DNA from: Palauibacter sp022826685
GTDB taxonomy: Bacteria > Gemmatimonadota > Gemmatimonadetes > Palauibacterales > Palauibacteraceae
DNA length: 64,000 nt
Reading direction: 5' to 3' (one strand)
Assembly: GCF_965221685.1 (NCBI RefSeq)
Contig: NZ_OZ244907.1
The position numbers and the translations under genes are program-made. Shown piece after piece: positions 31,837-40,164 of the stretch (the stretch's first letter is position 1; the number at the start of each line of letters is the position of its first letter). The notes beneath the pieces are model-generated. The model saw nothing but the letters and a program-made list of their open reading frames with translations, was not told where the DNA came from and made no database searches.

Positions 31837-32769
31837 ATGCGAGCCGCCCGTTCGACGCTGACCCCGCTCGCCACTCTCGTGGCGATCTCCGTCGCGGTCT
31901 CCGTGGCGGTCGCCGCCCTCCCCGCCGGAGCCGCGGCTCAGAACCGGGAGATGACGCCGGAGGAGCGCGCCCGTCTCATGGCCGAGTACGAGGCCCGCAT
32001 CGACGCCGAACTCGTCTCGGAGCGGCCGATCGAGATGTTCGACTCGATCTGGATCGAGGAACTCACGTGGATGGAAGTCCGCGACATGATGGCGGACGGG
32101 TACAACATCGCGATCATCTCCACGGGCGGGATCGAGCAGAACGGGCCGTACGTCGCTACGGGCAAGCACAACTACGTGCTGCAGGGGACGTGCGAGGCCA
32201 TCGCCCGGGAGCTGGGCACGGCGCTCTGCGCCCCGATCATGAAGCTCGTTCCGGAGGGGAACATCGACGAACCCTCCGGCCACATGCGCTACCCCGGCAC
32301 GATCTCGCTCCGCCAGGAGACCTTCGAGGCGGTGCTGGATGACGTCGCTTCGAGCCTCCGGGCACACGGCTTCGAGCACATCGTCTTCATCGGGGACAGC
32401 GGCGGGAACGTGCAGGGGATGGCGAACGTCGCGGCCCGCCTCAACGAGCGCTGGGACGACGCCCACGCGCATCACATCCCCGAGTACTACCGGTACGGAG
32501 GCGGGGATTTCCTCGAATCCGAACTCGGGATCGTGGAGACGGAGAACGACGGCATCCACGACAGCTTCGGCATCACGAGTCTGATGATGACCGTCGACCC
32601 CACCGTCGTCCGCTACGACCAGCGCGTGAAGGCGGGGCTCGCGAAGATCAACGGCGTCCCGATCGCCCCGAAGGAGAAGACGATCGAGATCGGCCTCAAG
32701 CTCCAGGCCTACCGGACCGCGCTCACCGTCGAGAAGATCCGCGAGTCGATCGCCAACGCCGGCAGTTAG
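31837..32769 (+). CDS. Creatininase-family protein with signal peptide
   Basis: 310 residues starting with a signal peptide that ends near AGAAAQ, so it is exported. The body is a creatininase-type amidohydrolase fold: TGGIEQNGPYVATGKHNYV, then EPSGHMRYPGTISL and IGDSGGNVQGMA. The usual metal-binding EQHGPHLP and GHGGN motifs read EQNGPY and GDSGGN here, matching a recognisable subfamily with altered ligands. The substrate may differ from creatinine or formamides. A GGAGAAGGA ribosome site precedes the ATG, and a strong hairpin follows the gene, so it is likely monocistronic. Confidence 0.8.
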   Translation: MRAARSTLTPLATLVAISVAVSVAVAALPAGAAAQNREMTPEERARLMAEYEARIDAELVSERPIEMFDSIWIEELTWMEVRDMMADGYNIAIISTGGIEQNGPYVATGKHNYVLQGTCEAIARELGTALCAPIMKLVPEGNIDEPSGHMRYPGTISLRQETFEAVLDDVASSLRAHGFEHIVFIGDSGGNVQGMANVAARLNERWDDAHAHHIPEYYRYGGGDFLESELGIVETENDGIHDSFGITSLMMTVDPTVVRYDQRVKAGLAKINGVPIAPKEKTIEIGLKLQAYRTALTVEKIRESIANAGS

Positions 32770-32789
32770 CGCGCGCTCTCCCAGCTCCC

Positions 32790-32822
32790 GGCCCGCGCGG
32801 CTCACGGTCCGCGCGGGCCTGT
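32790..32822 (+). terminator. Terminator hairpin after creatininase gene
   Basis: GGCCCGCGCGG (32790-32800) and CCGCGCGGGCC (32809-32819) form a perfect 11-bp stem with an 8-nt loop, followed by TGTTGA. The T-run is poor, but the stem is strong and sits 20 bases past the stop. Confidence 0.55.
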
Positions 32823-32887
32823 TGAATCTCACCGCCCCCCGCGAGGCGTAACACTTCCTTTCGGCCGGCTCCACGAAAGAAGGACGA

Positions 32888-33964
32888 GTGGCGAGTCCCC
32901 AACCGAGTTCCCCCATCCCCGCGCGAGGCAAGCTGGTCGTCGGCGCGCTCGCGTTCGCGGGACTCACCGCCCTGGGACTCGTCGCGCTCATCCGCTGGCG
33001 CCCTCCATCGGAACTCGACAGCATCCTCGCCCGCATCACGCCGGGATTCGCCATCGCCCTGCTCGCCCTGCTCGCGTTGGACTTCACGCTGGGCGGCCTC
33101 CGATATCGACTGCTCCTCGACGGCCGCGTCTTCTCGCGGGTTTCGCTGTGGCACTGCATGCGCGCGAACTGGGCGAACATGCTGCTGGGCGCGATCACGC
33201 CGGCGCAGACGGGCGGCGGCGCCGCGCAGCTCTACGTGCTGTGCCGGCGCGGGGCGCGGCTGTCCGAGGCCATTCTCTGTTCGCTGCTCACGTTCGTCGC
33301 CACCCTCCTCTTCTTCGCGCTCGGCGGCCTCGGCGCGCTGGCGTTCTTGCCGGACGAAGCCCTGTCGCGCGGCGTGCTGGTCGCGCTCGTCATCGCGGTG
33401 GTGGCCATTGCGGGGCTGGCGGGCCTGCTCGGCCTGGCTGTCGTTGCGCAGCGGCCCACCATCCGGGTGATCCGGCGCTTCCTCAATGCGGGTTCGAGGC
33501 GGGGGACGCGGGTTCGGCGGTGGGCGGCGGCGGGCCGGCGTCTCCTGAGCCGTGAGGTCGAGCGGCTGGCGGCAGGGATCCGGGCGGTCGTGGCGCGTGG
33601 AAAGGTGACGCTCGTCTGGGTGTGCGCCGCGACGGCCTTCCTCTACTTCAACAAGTATTTTATGGGCTACGTTCTCGCGGCGGCGCTTCAGGGGCCGGTC
33701 GACGGCTCCTTCATCGGCCTCCAACTCCTTCAGCACATCGTCCTCTACTTCGCACCGACGCCGGGAGCCTCGGGCGTCGCCGAGGCCTCGACCGGACTGC
33801 TGATGAATCGAGTACTGCTCGCCGAGGTGACAGTCCTGTGGGTCGTCGGCTGGCGCCTTTTGACGACGTTCTTCGGGACGATCCTGGGCGTGTTCGTGCT
33901 GCTGGGAGAGGCGCGGCGACACGTCGGCGAGGTTCGGGCCGACGAGACGGGCGGGATCGCGTGA
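32888..33964 (+). CDS. YbhN/LPG-synthase-type integral membrane protein (UPF0104)
   Basis: 358 residues with about eight hydrophobic segments, including the conserved RANWANMLLGAITPAQTGGG and the late LYFAPTPGASGVAEAS. This matches the lysylphosphatidylglycerol synthase transmembrane/YbhN flippase family, which moves or modifies lipids or lipid-linked sugars across the inner membrane. It starts at GTG 32888 after an AGAAGGA ribosome site. Its stop overlaps the GTG of the PLD-type gene (GTGA), and that gene in turn overlaps the next, so three membrane-related genes form one translationally coupled operon. Confidence 0.82.
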   Translation: MASPQPSSPIPARGKLVVGALAFAGLTALGLVALIRWRPPSELDSILARITPGFAIALLALLALDFTLGGLRYRLLLDGRVFSRVSLWHCMRANWANMLLGAITPAQTGGGAAQLYVLCRRGARLSEAILCSLLTFVATLLFFALGGLGALAFLPDEALSRGVLVALVIAVVAIAGLAGLLGLAVVAQRPTIRVIRRFLNAGSRRGTRVRRWAAAGRRLLSREVERLAAGIRAVVARGKVTLVWVCAATAFLYFNKYFMGYVLAAALQGPVDGSFIGLQLLQHIVLYFAPTPGASGVAEASTGLLMNRVLLAEVTVLWVVGWRLLTTFFGTILGVFVLLGEARRHVGEVRADETGGIA

Positions 33965-35118
33965 GCGCGACTCTCTGCGTCGGGGGCGCCGAGTTCTGGG
34001 AGCGCCTCGAGCGCGACATCCGCGGCGCGCGCGACTACGTCTACGTCCAGACGCTCTCGTTCGAGGGCGACGCCGCCGGGTTGGGCCTGGCCGAGGCCCT
34101 GCTGGCGTGTGAAGCGCCCCGGAAGCGCATCGTCGTGGACGCCGTGACGAAGTACCTGATCAACGACCGCTTCATCGGTCTGCCGTCGGCGCGGCGCGAC
34201 GCGGGTCTCCAGCGCGAGGTCGCGGCCACGGGCGAGATGTGCGACCGGCTGGAGCGCGGCGGCGTGCCCGTGCGATTCGCCTGGCCCGTGGGTCGGCGCT
34301 TTCACCGGCTCATTGCCCGCAACCACAAGAAACTCATCGCCATCGACGACCGGATCGCCTACCTGGGCGGGATCAACTTCAGCGACCACAACTTCGCCTG
34401 GCACGATTTCATGATCCGCGTCGAAAGCCCGGGGATCGCCGCATTCCTCCGCGAGGACTTCGAGCACACGTGGCGGGGCCACGACCGGGCGGCCTCCGCG
34501 GAGATCGACGGCGATGAGATCGTAGTCGGCGAAGGCCGGGGCAACGCCGGACTGCGCGATGCCGTCTCCCGTGCGCTGGACCGGGCCACGCGCCGAATCG
34601 TCATCCAGTGCCCGTATGTCAGCGAGCCGTTCTGGAGCGCCCTCGGCCGGGCGCACCGCCGCGGCGTTCACGTCACGGTGATGATGCCGGAAGCGCACAA
34701 CCGGGCCGTGATGAAATGGGGCACGCTCGACGCTTCGCGCCGCGAGGGCTTCGAGGTCCTCATGTTGCCCGGTCCGATGACGCACGCGAAGGTGATGCGG
34801 ATCGACGACTCGGTCGTCCTCGGTTCGGCAAACTTCGACTACGTGAGCTTTCGCATGCAGCCGGAAGTCGTGCTCATCACGAGCGCACCCGATCTCGTCC
34901 GCGAGATCGGAGAGCGCATACTCGAGCCCGATCTCGCGCGCTGCCGGGAGCCGGCCCAGGAGCGCCGCCAGCGCTGGCGCGAGCGCCTGGGCGGCATCTC
35001 GATGCGCGTGCTGGAGATGCTGTCCTCATCGATCCGCGAGCGCCGGCCGGGTCCGATCCCGCTCGCCACCTGGCGCGACGGACACGCGATCCCGGGCCCG
35101 CGGCAGGCTGGCCGATGA
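33961..35118 (+). CDS. Phospholipase D-like, cardiolipin synthase type
   Basis: 385 residues with two HKD motifs: NHKKLIAIDD followed by GGINFSDHN (His122, Lys124) and THAKVMRIDDSVVLGSANFD (His275, Lys277). Two such half-sites make one active centre of the PLD superfamily. Cardiolipin synthases condense two phosphatidylglycerols this way. It lacks the N-terminal transmembrane pair of classic Cls, closer to ClsB/C. GTG 33961 overlaps the flippase stop, and the end overlaps the next gene as ATGA. The partner flippase supports a phospholipid remodelling role. Confidence 0.85.
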   Translation: MSATLCVGGAEFWERLERDIRGARDYVYVQTLSFEGDAAGLGLAEALLACEAPRKRIVVDAVTKYLINDRFIGLPSARRDAGLQREVAATGEMCDRLERGGVPVRFAWPVGRRFHRLIARNHKKLIAIDDRIAYLGGINFSDHNFAWHDFMIRVESPGIAAFLREDFEHTWRGHDRAASAEIDGDEIVVGEGRGNAGLRDAVSRALDRATRRIVIQCPYVSEPFWSALGRAHRRGVHVTVMMPEAHNRAVMKWGTLDASRREGFEVLMLPGPMTHAKVMRIDDSVVLGSANFDYVSFRMQPEVVLITSAPDLVREIGERILEPDLARCREPAQERRQRWRERLGGISMRVLEMLSSSIRERRPGPIPLATWRDGHAIPGPRQAGR

Positions 35119-36221
35119 CTTCGTGGTTTCGGCGGTATCTGCTGCCGGGGTTCGTCTTCCAGTCCATCATCATCGGGGGCGGGTACGGGACCGGGCGGGA
35201 ACTCGTCGAGTTCTTTCTCCGCTTCGGACCGCTGGGCGGACTTCTCGGGATGCTCCTCCCGGCGACGATTCTCGTGAGCCTCACCTCGATGGCGTCCTTC
35301 GAGTTCGTGCGCGTGTTCGGCACGTACGACTACCGGACCTTCTTTCAGCGGCTGCTTGGGCGAGGGTGGGTCATCTACGAGGTCGGCTACATGTGCGCCG
35401 TCCTCCTCTTCCTGGCGGTGATCGGCGCGGCCTCGGGGACGTTCCTCCTCGAGACGTTCGGCCTCCCGTTCGCGGCCGGCGTGACCGGACTTCTCGTCGC
35501 CATCGGGTTCCTCGTCTTCAAAGGGACGGAGACGATCGAACGGTTCTTCTCCGGCTGGTCGTTCCTGCTGTACGGGGTGTATCTCGTCTTCTTCGCCTGG
35601 TCCATCGCCCGCTTCGGGGATGGGATCGGGGCGGCCGTCGCGGCGGGCGAGGCCAGGGAGGGCTGGGCGCTGTCGGGGTTCCGGTACGGCGTTCTCCAGG
35701 TGTCGCTCCTCCCCGCGATGCTGTTCGCGACGCGGCACATCCGGAGGCGGCGGGAGGCGCTGTGGGCCGGCGCCCTCACGGGGCCGATCGCGATGATCCC
35801 GGCCGTCCTCTTCCTCGTGGCGATGGCGGGCCACTACCCGGGGATCGTGGACCGCCCCGTGCCCGCCAACCATCTACTCGAACTGTTGGGCTCGCGGGGA
35901 TTCCAGATCGCCTTTCAGGTCGTCCTCTTCGGCACGCTCATCGAGTCCGGGACCGGCGTGATTCACGCCTTCAACGAGCGGGTCGCCGGCGTGTTCGCGG
36001 CGCGGAAGGCCCGCATGCCCGCGACGATGCGGCCCGCGGTCGCCATCATCCTCCTCGTCGTGGCCTCCCTCCTGTCGAGGTTCGGGATCATCGACCTCAT
36101 CGCGACCGGCTACGGAGCCCTGAGCTGGGCTTTCATCTTCATCTTCGTCCTGCCGCTGCTGACGATCGGGCTGTACAAGCTGCGGCGGGAGGGAGCGGGG
36201 GCGAACGGAGGATCCGCGTAG
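35115..36221 (+). CDS. YkvI-like membrane transporter (APC superfamily)
   Basis: 368 residues and about ten hydrophobic segments. The start is MTSWFRRYLLPGFVFQSIII followed by GGGYGTGRELVEFF, which matches the YkvI family of predicted transporters distantly related to amino acid permeases. The substrate is unknown. ATG 35115 overlaps the PLD stop. Its link to phospholipid enzymes in the operon is unclear; if the family moves amino acids, the operon could support aminoacylation or lipid modification, but this is guesswork. Confidence 0.75.
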   Translation: MTSWFRRYLLPGFVFQSIIIGGGYGTGRELVEFFLRFGPLGGLLGMLLPATILVSLTSMASFEFVRVFGTYDYRTFFQRLLGRGWVIYEVGYMCAVLLFLAVIGAASGTFLLETFGLPFAAGVTGLLVAIGFLVFKGTETIERFFSGWSFLLYGVYLVFFAWSIARFGDGIGAAVAAGEAREGWALSGFRYGVLQVSLLPAMLFATRHIRRRREALWAGALTGPIAMIPAVLFLVAMAGHYPGIVDRPVPANHLLELLGSRGFQIAFQVVLFGTLIESGTGVIHAFNERVAGVFAARKARMPATMRPAVAIILLVVASLLSRFGIIDLIATGYGALSWAFIFIFVLPLLTIGLYKLRREGAGANGGSA

Positions 36222-36306
36222 GGCGAAATCCGGTCGGCGTCCCTATATTGGAGGGTTGAAGTCGAAGGGTAACGTCACACTTCCGTCGCGGGGGACGAGC
36301 GATTCC

Positions 36307-38754
36307 ATGAAGAGACTCGCCGTTGCGCTGTCCTGCATCGCGCTCTGGGGAGCGATGTCCGCGCTTCCCGGGGGCCCGTCGCACTTCGTTCCCGCCCCGG
36401 CCGAGGCCCGCGAGTTCGTCCCCGACACCATCCCGCAGACGATCGTGAACCAGGTCTGCACGAACTGCCACAACGACACGCGGGTGCTGGGGAACCTCTC
36501 GCTGGAGCGTTTCGAGGTGGAGATGGCGCACCTCGAGGCGGAGACGGCGGAGAAGATGATCCGGAAGCTGCGGGCCGGGATGATGCCGCCCCCGGGGATC
36601 CGGCGCCCGCCGCCCGAAGACCTGCTCGAACTCGCCGAGACGCTCGAGGCGCGGGTCGATGCCGTGGCGGCGGACCGGCCCGACCCCGGCGTCCGCTCCT
36701 TCCAGCGGCTGAACCGGGCCGAGTACGAGCGTTCGATCCGGGCGCTCCTCGGGCTCGACATCGACGCCTCCGCCTACCTGCCGAACGAGACGATCAGCGC
36801 GGGCTTCGACAACATCGCGGACGTCCAGAACCTCTCGGCGACCCTCCTCGAGGGATATCTGACCGCGGCGAGCGAGATCAGCCGGCTCGCGCTCGGAGAC
36901 CCGACCGTGACGCCGAGCGAGACGGAATACGAGGTGTCGCGCTACGCCGAGCAGAGGCAGCACGTACCGGGCACTCCGATCGGCACGCGCGGCGGGATCT
37001 CCGTCGTGCACAACTTCACCGCGGACGGGGACTACATTTTCCGGCTCGCCTTCCAGCACGAGTCGACCGGGAACTTCTTCGGGCAGACGACACCCTTCGA
37101 CGAGCAGGTCGAACTCTCCGTGGACGGGGAACGGCGGGCGCTCATCGACATCGACCGCTGGATGCACCGGCAGGATCCCAACGGGGTCCAGGTCGAGACG
37201 CAGCCGATTCACGTGACGGCGGGGCCGCACCGCGTGTCCGCCGCCTTCATCAAGCGCTTCGACGGACCGATCGAAGACCTGGTGTCGCCGCACGAATGGA
37301 GTCTCGCGGACAAGAAGATCGGCTATTCGCACGGGATCACGGTCGTCGCCCACCTCCGCGACCTCACGATCCGGGGGCCGTTCGGCGTGTCCGGCGTGTC
37401 GGAAACGCCGACGCGGGCGCGCGTGCTGACGTGCCGGCCCGAAACCGGGGATGAGGCGGCAGAGCGCCGCTGCGCGCGGGAGATCGTGGAGCGGCTGGCG
37501 GCGCAGGCCTACCGGCGGCCGGTGGACGCGTCGGACATCGACCCGCTCCTCGGCCTGTACGACGCGGGGGCGGAGGAGGGCTTCGAGGTGGGCGTCCGGA
37601 CGGCGCTCCAGGGCACCCTCGCGAGCCCGGACTTCATCTTCCGCTTCGAGGAACCGCCCGCCGGGGCCGGGACCGAGGGACCCTACCGCATCGCACCGCT
37701 CGATCTCGCCTCGCGCCTCGCCTTCTTCCTGTGGGGGATGCCGCCGGACGAGGCGCTCATCGAGGCGGCCCGGACGGGCGGGCTCGACGACGCGGTCGGC
37801 GTGGAGACGCAGGTGCGCCGCATGCTCGGACACGCGAACGCCGAGGGGCTGGCGACGCGATTCGCCGCGCAGTGGCTGCGGCTGCAGGACCTCGACAACG
37901 TGCACCCGGACGCGCTCCGCTTCCCCGACTTCTACGAGCAACTCGCCCGCGACATGCGCCGCGAGACGGAGCTTCTCTTCGAGCACCTCGTGCGCGAGGA
38001 CCGCAGCTTCTTCGAGCTTCTGACGGCGGACTACACCTTCGTCAACGAGCGGCTCGCGCGGCACTACGGGATCCCCGGCGTGGCCGGCACCCACTTCCGG
38101 AAAGTCGATTATCCCGACGACGTCCGCCGCGGCGTGCTGTCGCACGGGAGCATCCTCACCTCGACCTCGCACGCGAACCGGACCTCGCCCGTGCTGCGGG
38201 GCAAGTGGGTCATGGAGGTCCTGTTCGGGACGCCGCCTCCTCCGCCGCCACCGGACGTGCCGGATCTCGAGGCGATCGACGAAGCCGAGGAGGGTCGCTT
38301 CCTGACCGTGCGCGAGCGACTGGAGATGCACCGGGCGAGTCCCGCCTGCCGTTCCTGTCACCGCGTCATCGACCCGCTGGGGCTCGCGCTCGAGAACTTC
38401 GACGTGACGGGCGCATACCGGATCAAGGACCAGGGGCGCACGGTCGATCCCAGCGGCGACCTGTACGACGGGACGCCGCTGGCGGGGCCGGCCGATCTGC
38501 GGACCGCCCTGCTCTCGCGGCGCGAATCGCTGGCAAGGGCGTTCACCGAGAGTCTCATGGCCTACGCGCTCGGACGCCGCGTGGAGTACTTCGATATGCC
38601 GACCGTGCGCCGCATCACGCGCCGCGCGGAGGCGGAGGACTACCGCATGTCCGCCTTCATCCTCGGAGTGGCGGAGAGCCCGGCCTTCCTCATGAGCCGC
38701 GGCGGCGCCATCGTCGAGCAGGGGGACGTGGAACAGACCAACCGGGGGATGTAG
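36307..38754 (+). CDS. DUF1592/DUF1588/DUF1587/DUF1595/DUF1585 c-type cytochrome-like protein
   Basis: An 815-residue exported protein with a signal peptide ending near AEAREF. A CTNCH motif (Cys51, Cys54, His55) suggests a haem-c site at the N-terminus, followed by DUF1587 (RLNRAEYERSIRALLGLDID), DUF1595 (VERLAAQAYRRPVD), DUF1592 (ASRLAFFLWGMPPDEAL), DUF1588 with a second CRSCH motif (Cys681, Cys684, His685) and DUF1585 at the end. This set is common in Planctomycetota, Acidobacteriota and similar genomes; its biochemistry is unknown but redox or sugar-acid functions are discussed. ATG 36307 gives a proper signal peptide. A TATATT -10-like element lies at 36244. It is followed directly by its usual DUF1552 partner. 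Confidence 0.88.
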   Translation: MKRLAVALSCIALWGAMSALPGGPSHFVPAPAEAREFVPDTIPQTIVNQVCTNCHNDTRVLGNLSLERFEVEMAHLEAETAEKMIRKLRAGMMPPPGIRRPPPEDLLELAETLEARVDAVAADRPDPGVRSFQRLNRAEYERSIRALLGLDIDASAYLPNETISAGFDNIADVQNLSATLLEGYLTAASEISRLALGDPTVTPSETEYEVSRYAEQRQHVPGTPIGTRGGISVVHNFTADGDYIFRLAFQHESTGNFFGQTTPFDEQVELSVDGERRALIDIDRWMHRQDPNGVQVETQPIHVTAGPHRVSAAFIKRFDGPIEDLVSPHEWSLADKKIGYSHGITVVAHLRDLTIRGPFGVSGVSETPTRARVLTCRPETGDEAAERRCAREIVERLAAQAYRRPVDASDIDPLLGLYDAGAEEGFEVGVRTALQGTLASPDFIFRFEEPPAGAGTEGPYRIAPLDLASRLAFFLWGMPPDEALIEAARTGGLDDAVGVETQVRRMLGHANAEGLATRFAAQWLRLQDLDNVHPDALRFPDFYEQLARDMRRETELLFEHLVREDRSFFELLTADYTFVNERLARHYGIPGVAGTHFRKVDYPDDVRRGVLSHGSILTSTSHANRTSPVLRGKWVMEVLFGTPPPPPPPDVPDLEAIDEAEEGRFLTVRERLEMHRASPACRSCHRVIDPLGLALENFDVTGAYRIKDQGRTVDPSGDLYDGTPLAGPADLRTALLSRRESLARAFTESLMAYALGRRVEYFDMPTVRRITRRAEAEDYRMSAFILGVAESPAFLMSRGGAIVEQGDVEQTNRGM

Positions 38755-40164
38755 ATGGACATCATCACGGGAAAGCACATTCCGCGCCGCACCTTCCTCC
38801 GCGGAGTCGGGGCCACGGTGGCGCTGCCGATGCTGGACGCCATGGTTCCCGCCGGACGGCTCTGGGGATCGATCCGTCCCGCGGATCCGACGCGGTTGAT
38901 CGCGATCGAGATGGTGCACGGCGCCGCGGGCTCCACCGCGTACGGAGCGTCGCGCGGCTACTGGTCGCCGCTGCAGACGGGCCGTGACTTCGACCTCAGC
39001 ACCGGGGCGCTCGCCTCTCTCGAACCGTTCCGGGACCGGCTCACGATCATCAGCGACACCGATATCGCGGCGGCGGAGGCGAGGATCCCCAAGGAGATCG
39101 GCGGCGATCACTTCCGGTCCAGCGCGACCTTCCTGACCCACTCACACCCGCGACAGACCGAGGGCTCGGACATACGCGCCGGGACATCGATGGATCAAAT
39201 CTATGCACAGCGCTTCGGACAGGACACGCCGATCCCCTCCATGCAGCTCTGCATCGAGAACGTGGACCAGTCCGGCGGGTGCGCGTACGGCTACGCGTGC
39301 GTCTACACGGACACGATCAGCTGGGCTTCGCCGACGGAACCGCTTCCCATGATCCGCGATCCGAGGGTCGCCTTCGACCAGTTGTTCGGCGCGGGGGGGA
39401 GCGCGGAGGAACGCGCCGCCCGCCGCCGGGCGAACCGGAGCGTCCTCGACTTCATCGCGGGCCGCATCGGGGAACTCCGCCGGGAACTGGGACCCGCCGA
39501 TGTCCGCCGGCTCGACCGCTACCTCGACAACGTGCGGGAGATCGAGCGGCGCATCGAGCGCGTCGAGACGCAGAACCGGAGCGGCGAGGAGCGGGCGCTC
39601 CCCGAGGCGCCGGCCGGCGTGCCCGACTCCTTCGTCGAGCACGTGCAGCTGATGTTCGACCTCCAGGCGCTCGCGTTCGAGTCCGACATGACGCGCGTGT
39701 TCTCGTTCAAGCTGGGGCGCGACTCGTCGGCCCGCGTCTTCCCGGAGAGCGGCGTCGACAAGCCGTTCCACCCGGCCTCGCACCACGGCGCCGACGAGGG
39801 GAACATCGACGACTTCGCGCAGATCAACCGGTTCCATGTGTCGATGGTCCCGTACCTGCTCGAGCGGCTGCGGGACACGATGGACGGCGAGACGGACCTC
39901 CTTGAGAAGACGATGGTCATCTACGGCTCGCCGATGGGCGACCCCAACGTGCACAACCACAAGCGCTGCCCCCTGTTCGTGGCCGGCGGCGCGAACGGGA
40001 AGCTGGAGGGCGGCCTCCACCTGCGAGCGCCGGCGAGCACGCCGATGGCGAACGCAATGCTCTCGCTCATGCATACGCTCGGGCTGGAGGACATCGAACA
40101 GTTCGGCGACAGTACGGGCCCGCTTTCGCTCGCGGCCCCCAGCGCGAACGCGGCCGGCTCGTGA
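38755..40164 (+). CDS. DUF1552 protein with Tat signal
   Basis: 469 residues. The twin-arginine motif RRTFLRG in IPRRTFLRGVGATVALPML marks export in folded form. The body is DUF1552 (GYWSPLQTGRDFDL, IISDTDIAAAEARIPKE, SHHGADEGNIDDFAQINRFH, VIYGSPMGDPNVHNHKRCPL). The fold resembles an alkaline-phosphatase/sulfatase-like superfamily, though the function is unassigned. The ATG follows the DUF1592 stop without a gap, and the pair is nearly always together, so they probably form a complex or sequential pathway in the periplasm. Confidence 0.88.
   Translation: MDIITGKHIPRRTFLRGVGATVALPMLDAMVPAGRLWGSIRPADPTRLIAIEMVHGAAGSTAYGASRGYWSPLQTGRDFDLSTGALASLEPFRDRLTIISDTDIAAAEARIPKEIGGDHFRSSATFLTHSHPRQTEGSDIRAGTSMDQIYAQRFGQDTPIPSMQLCIENVDQSGGCAYGYACVYTDTISWASPTEPLPMIRDPRVAFDQLFGAGGSAEERAARRRANRSVLDFIAGRIGELRRELGPADVRRLDRYLDNVREIERRIERVETQNRSGEERALPEAPAGVPDSFVEHVQLMFDLQALAFESDMTRVFSFKLGRDSSARVFPESGVDKPFHPASHHGADEGNIDDFAQINRFHVSMVPYLLERLRDTMDGETDLLEKTMVIYGSPMGDPNVHNHKRCPLFVAGGANGKLEGGLHLRAPASTPMANAMLSLMHTLGLEDIEQFGDSTGPLSLAAPSANAAGS

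Noticed and set aside
36139..39141. A 1000-codon minus-strand frame opposite the DUF1592 gene.
   Set aside because: Same GC-rich antisense artefact; the plus strand shows signal peptide, CxxCH motifs and DUF domains.
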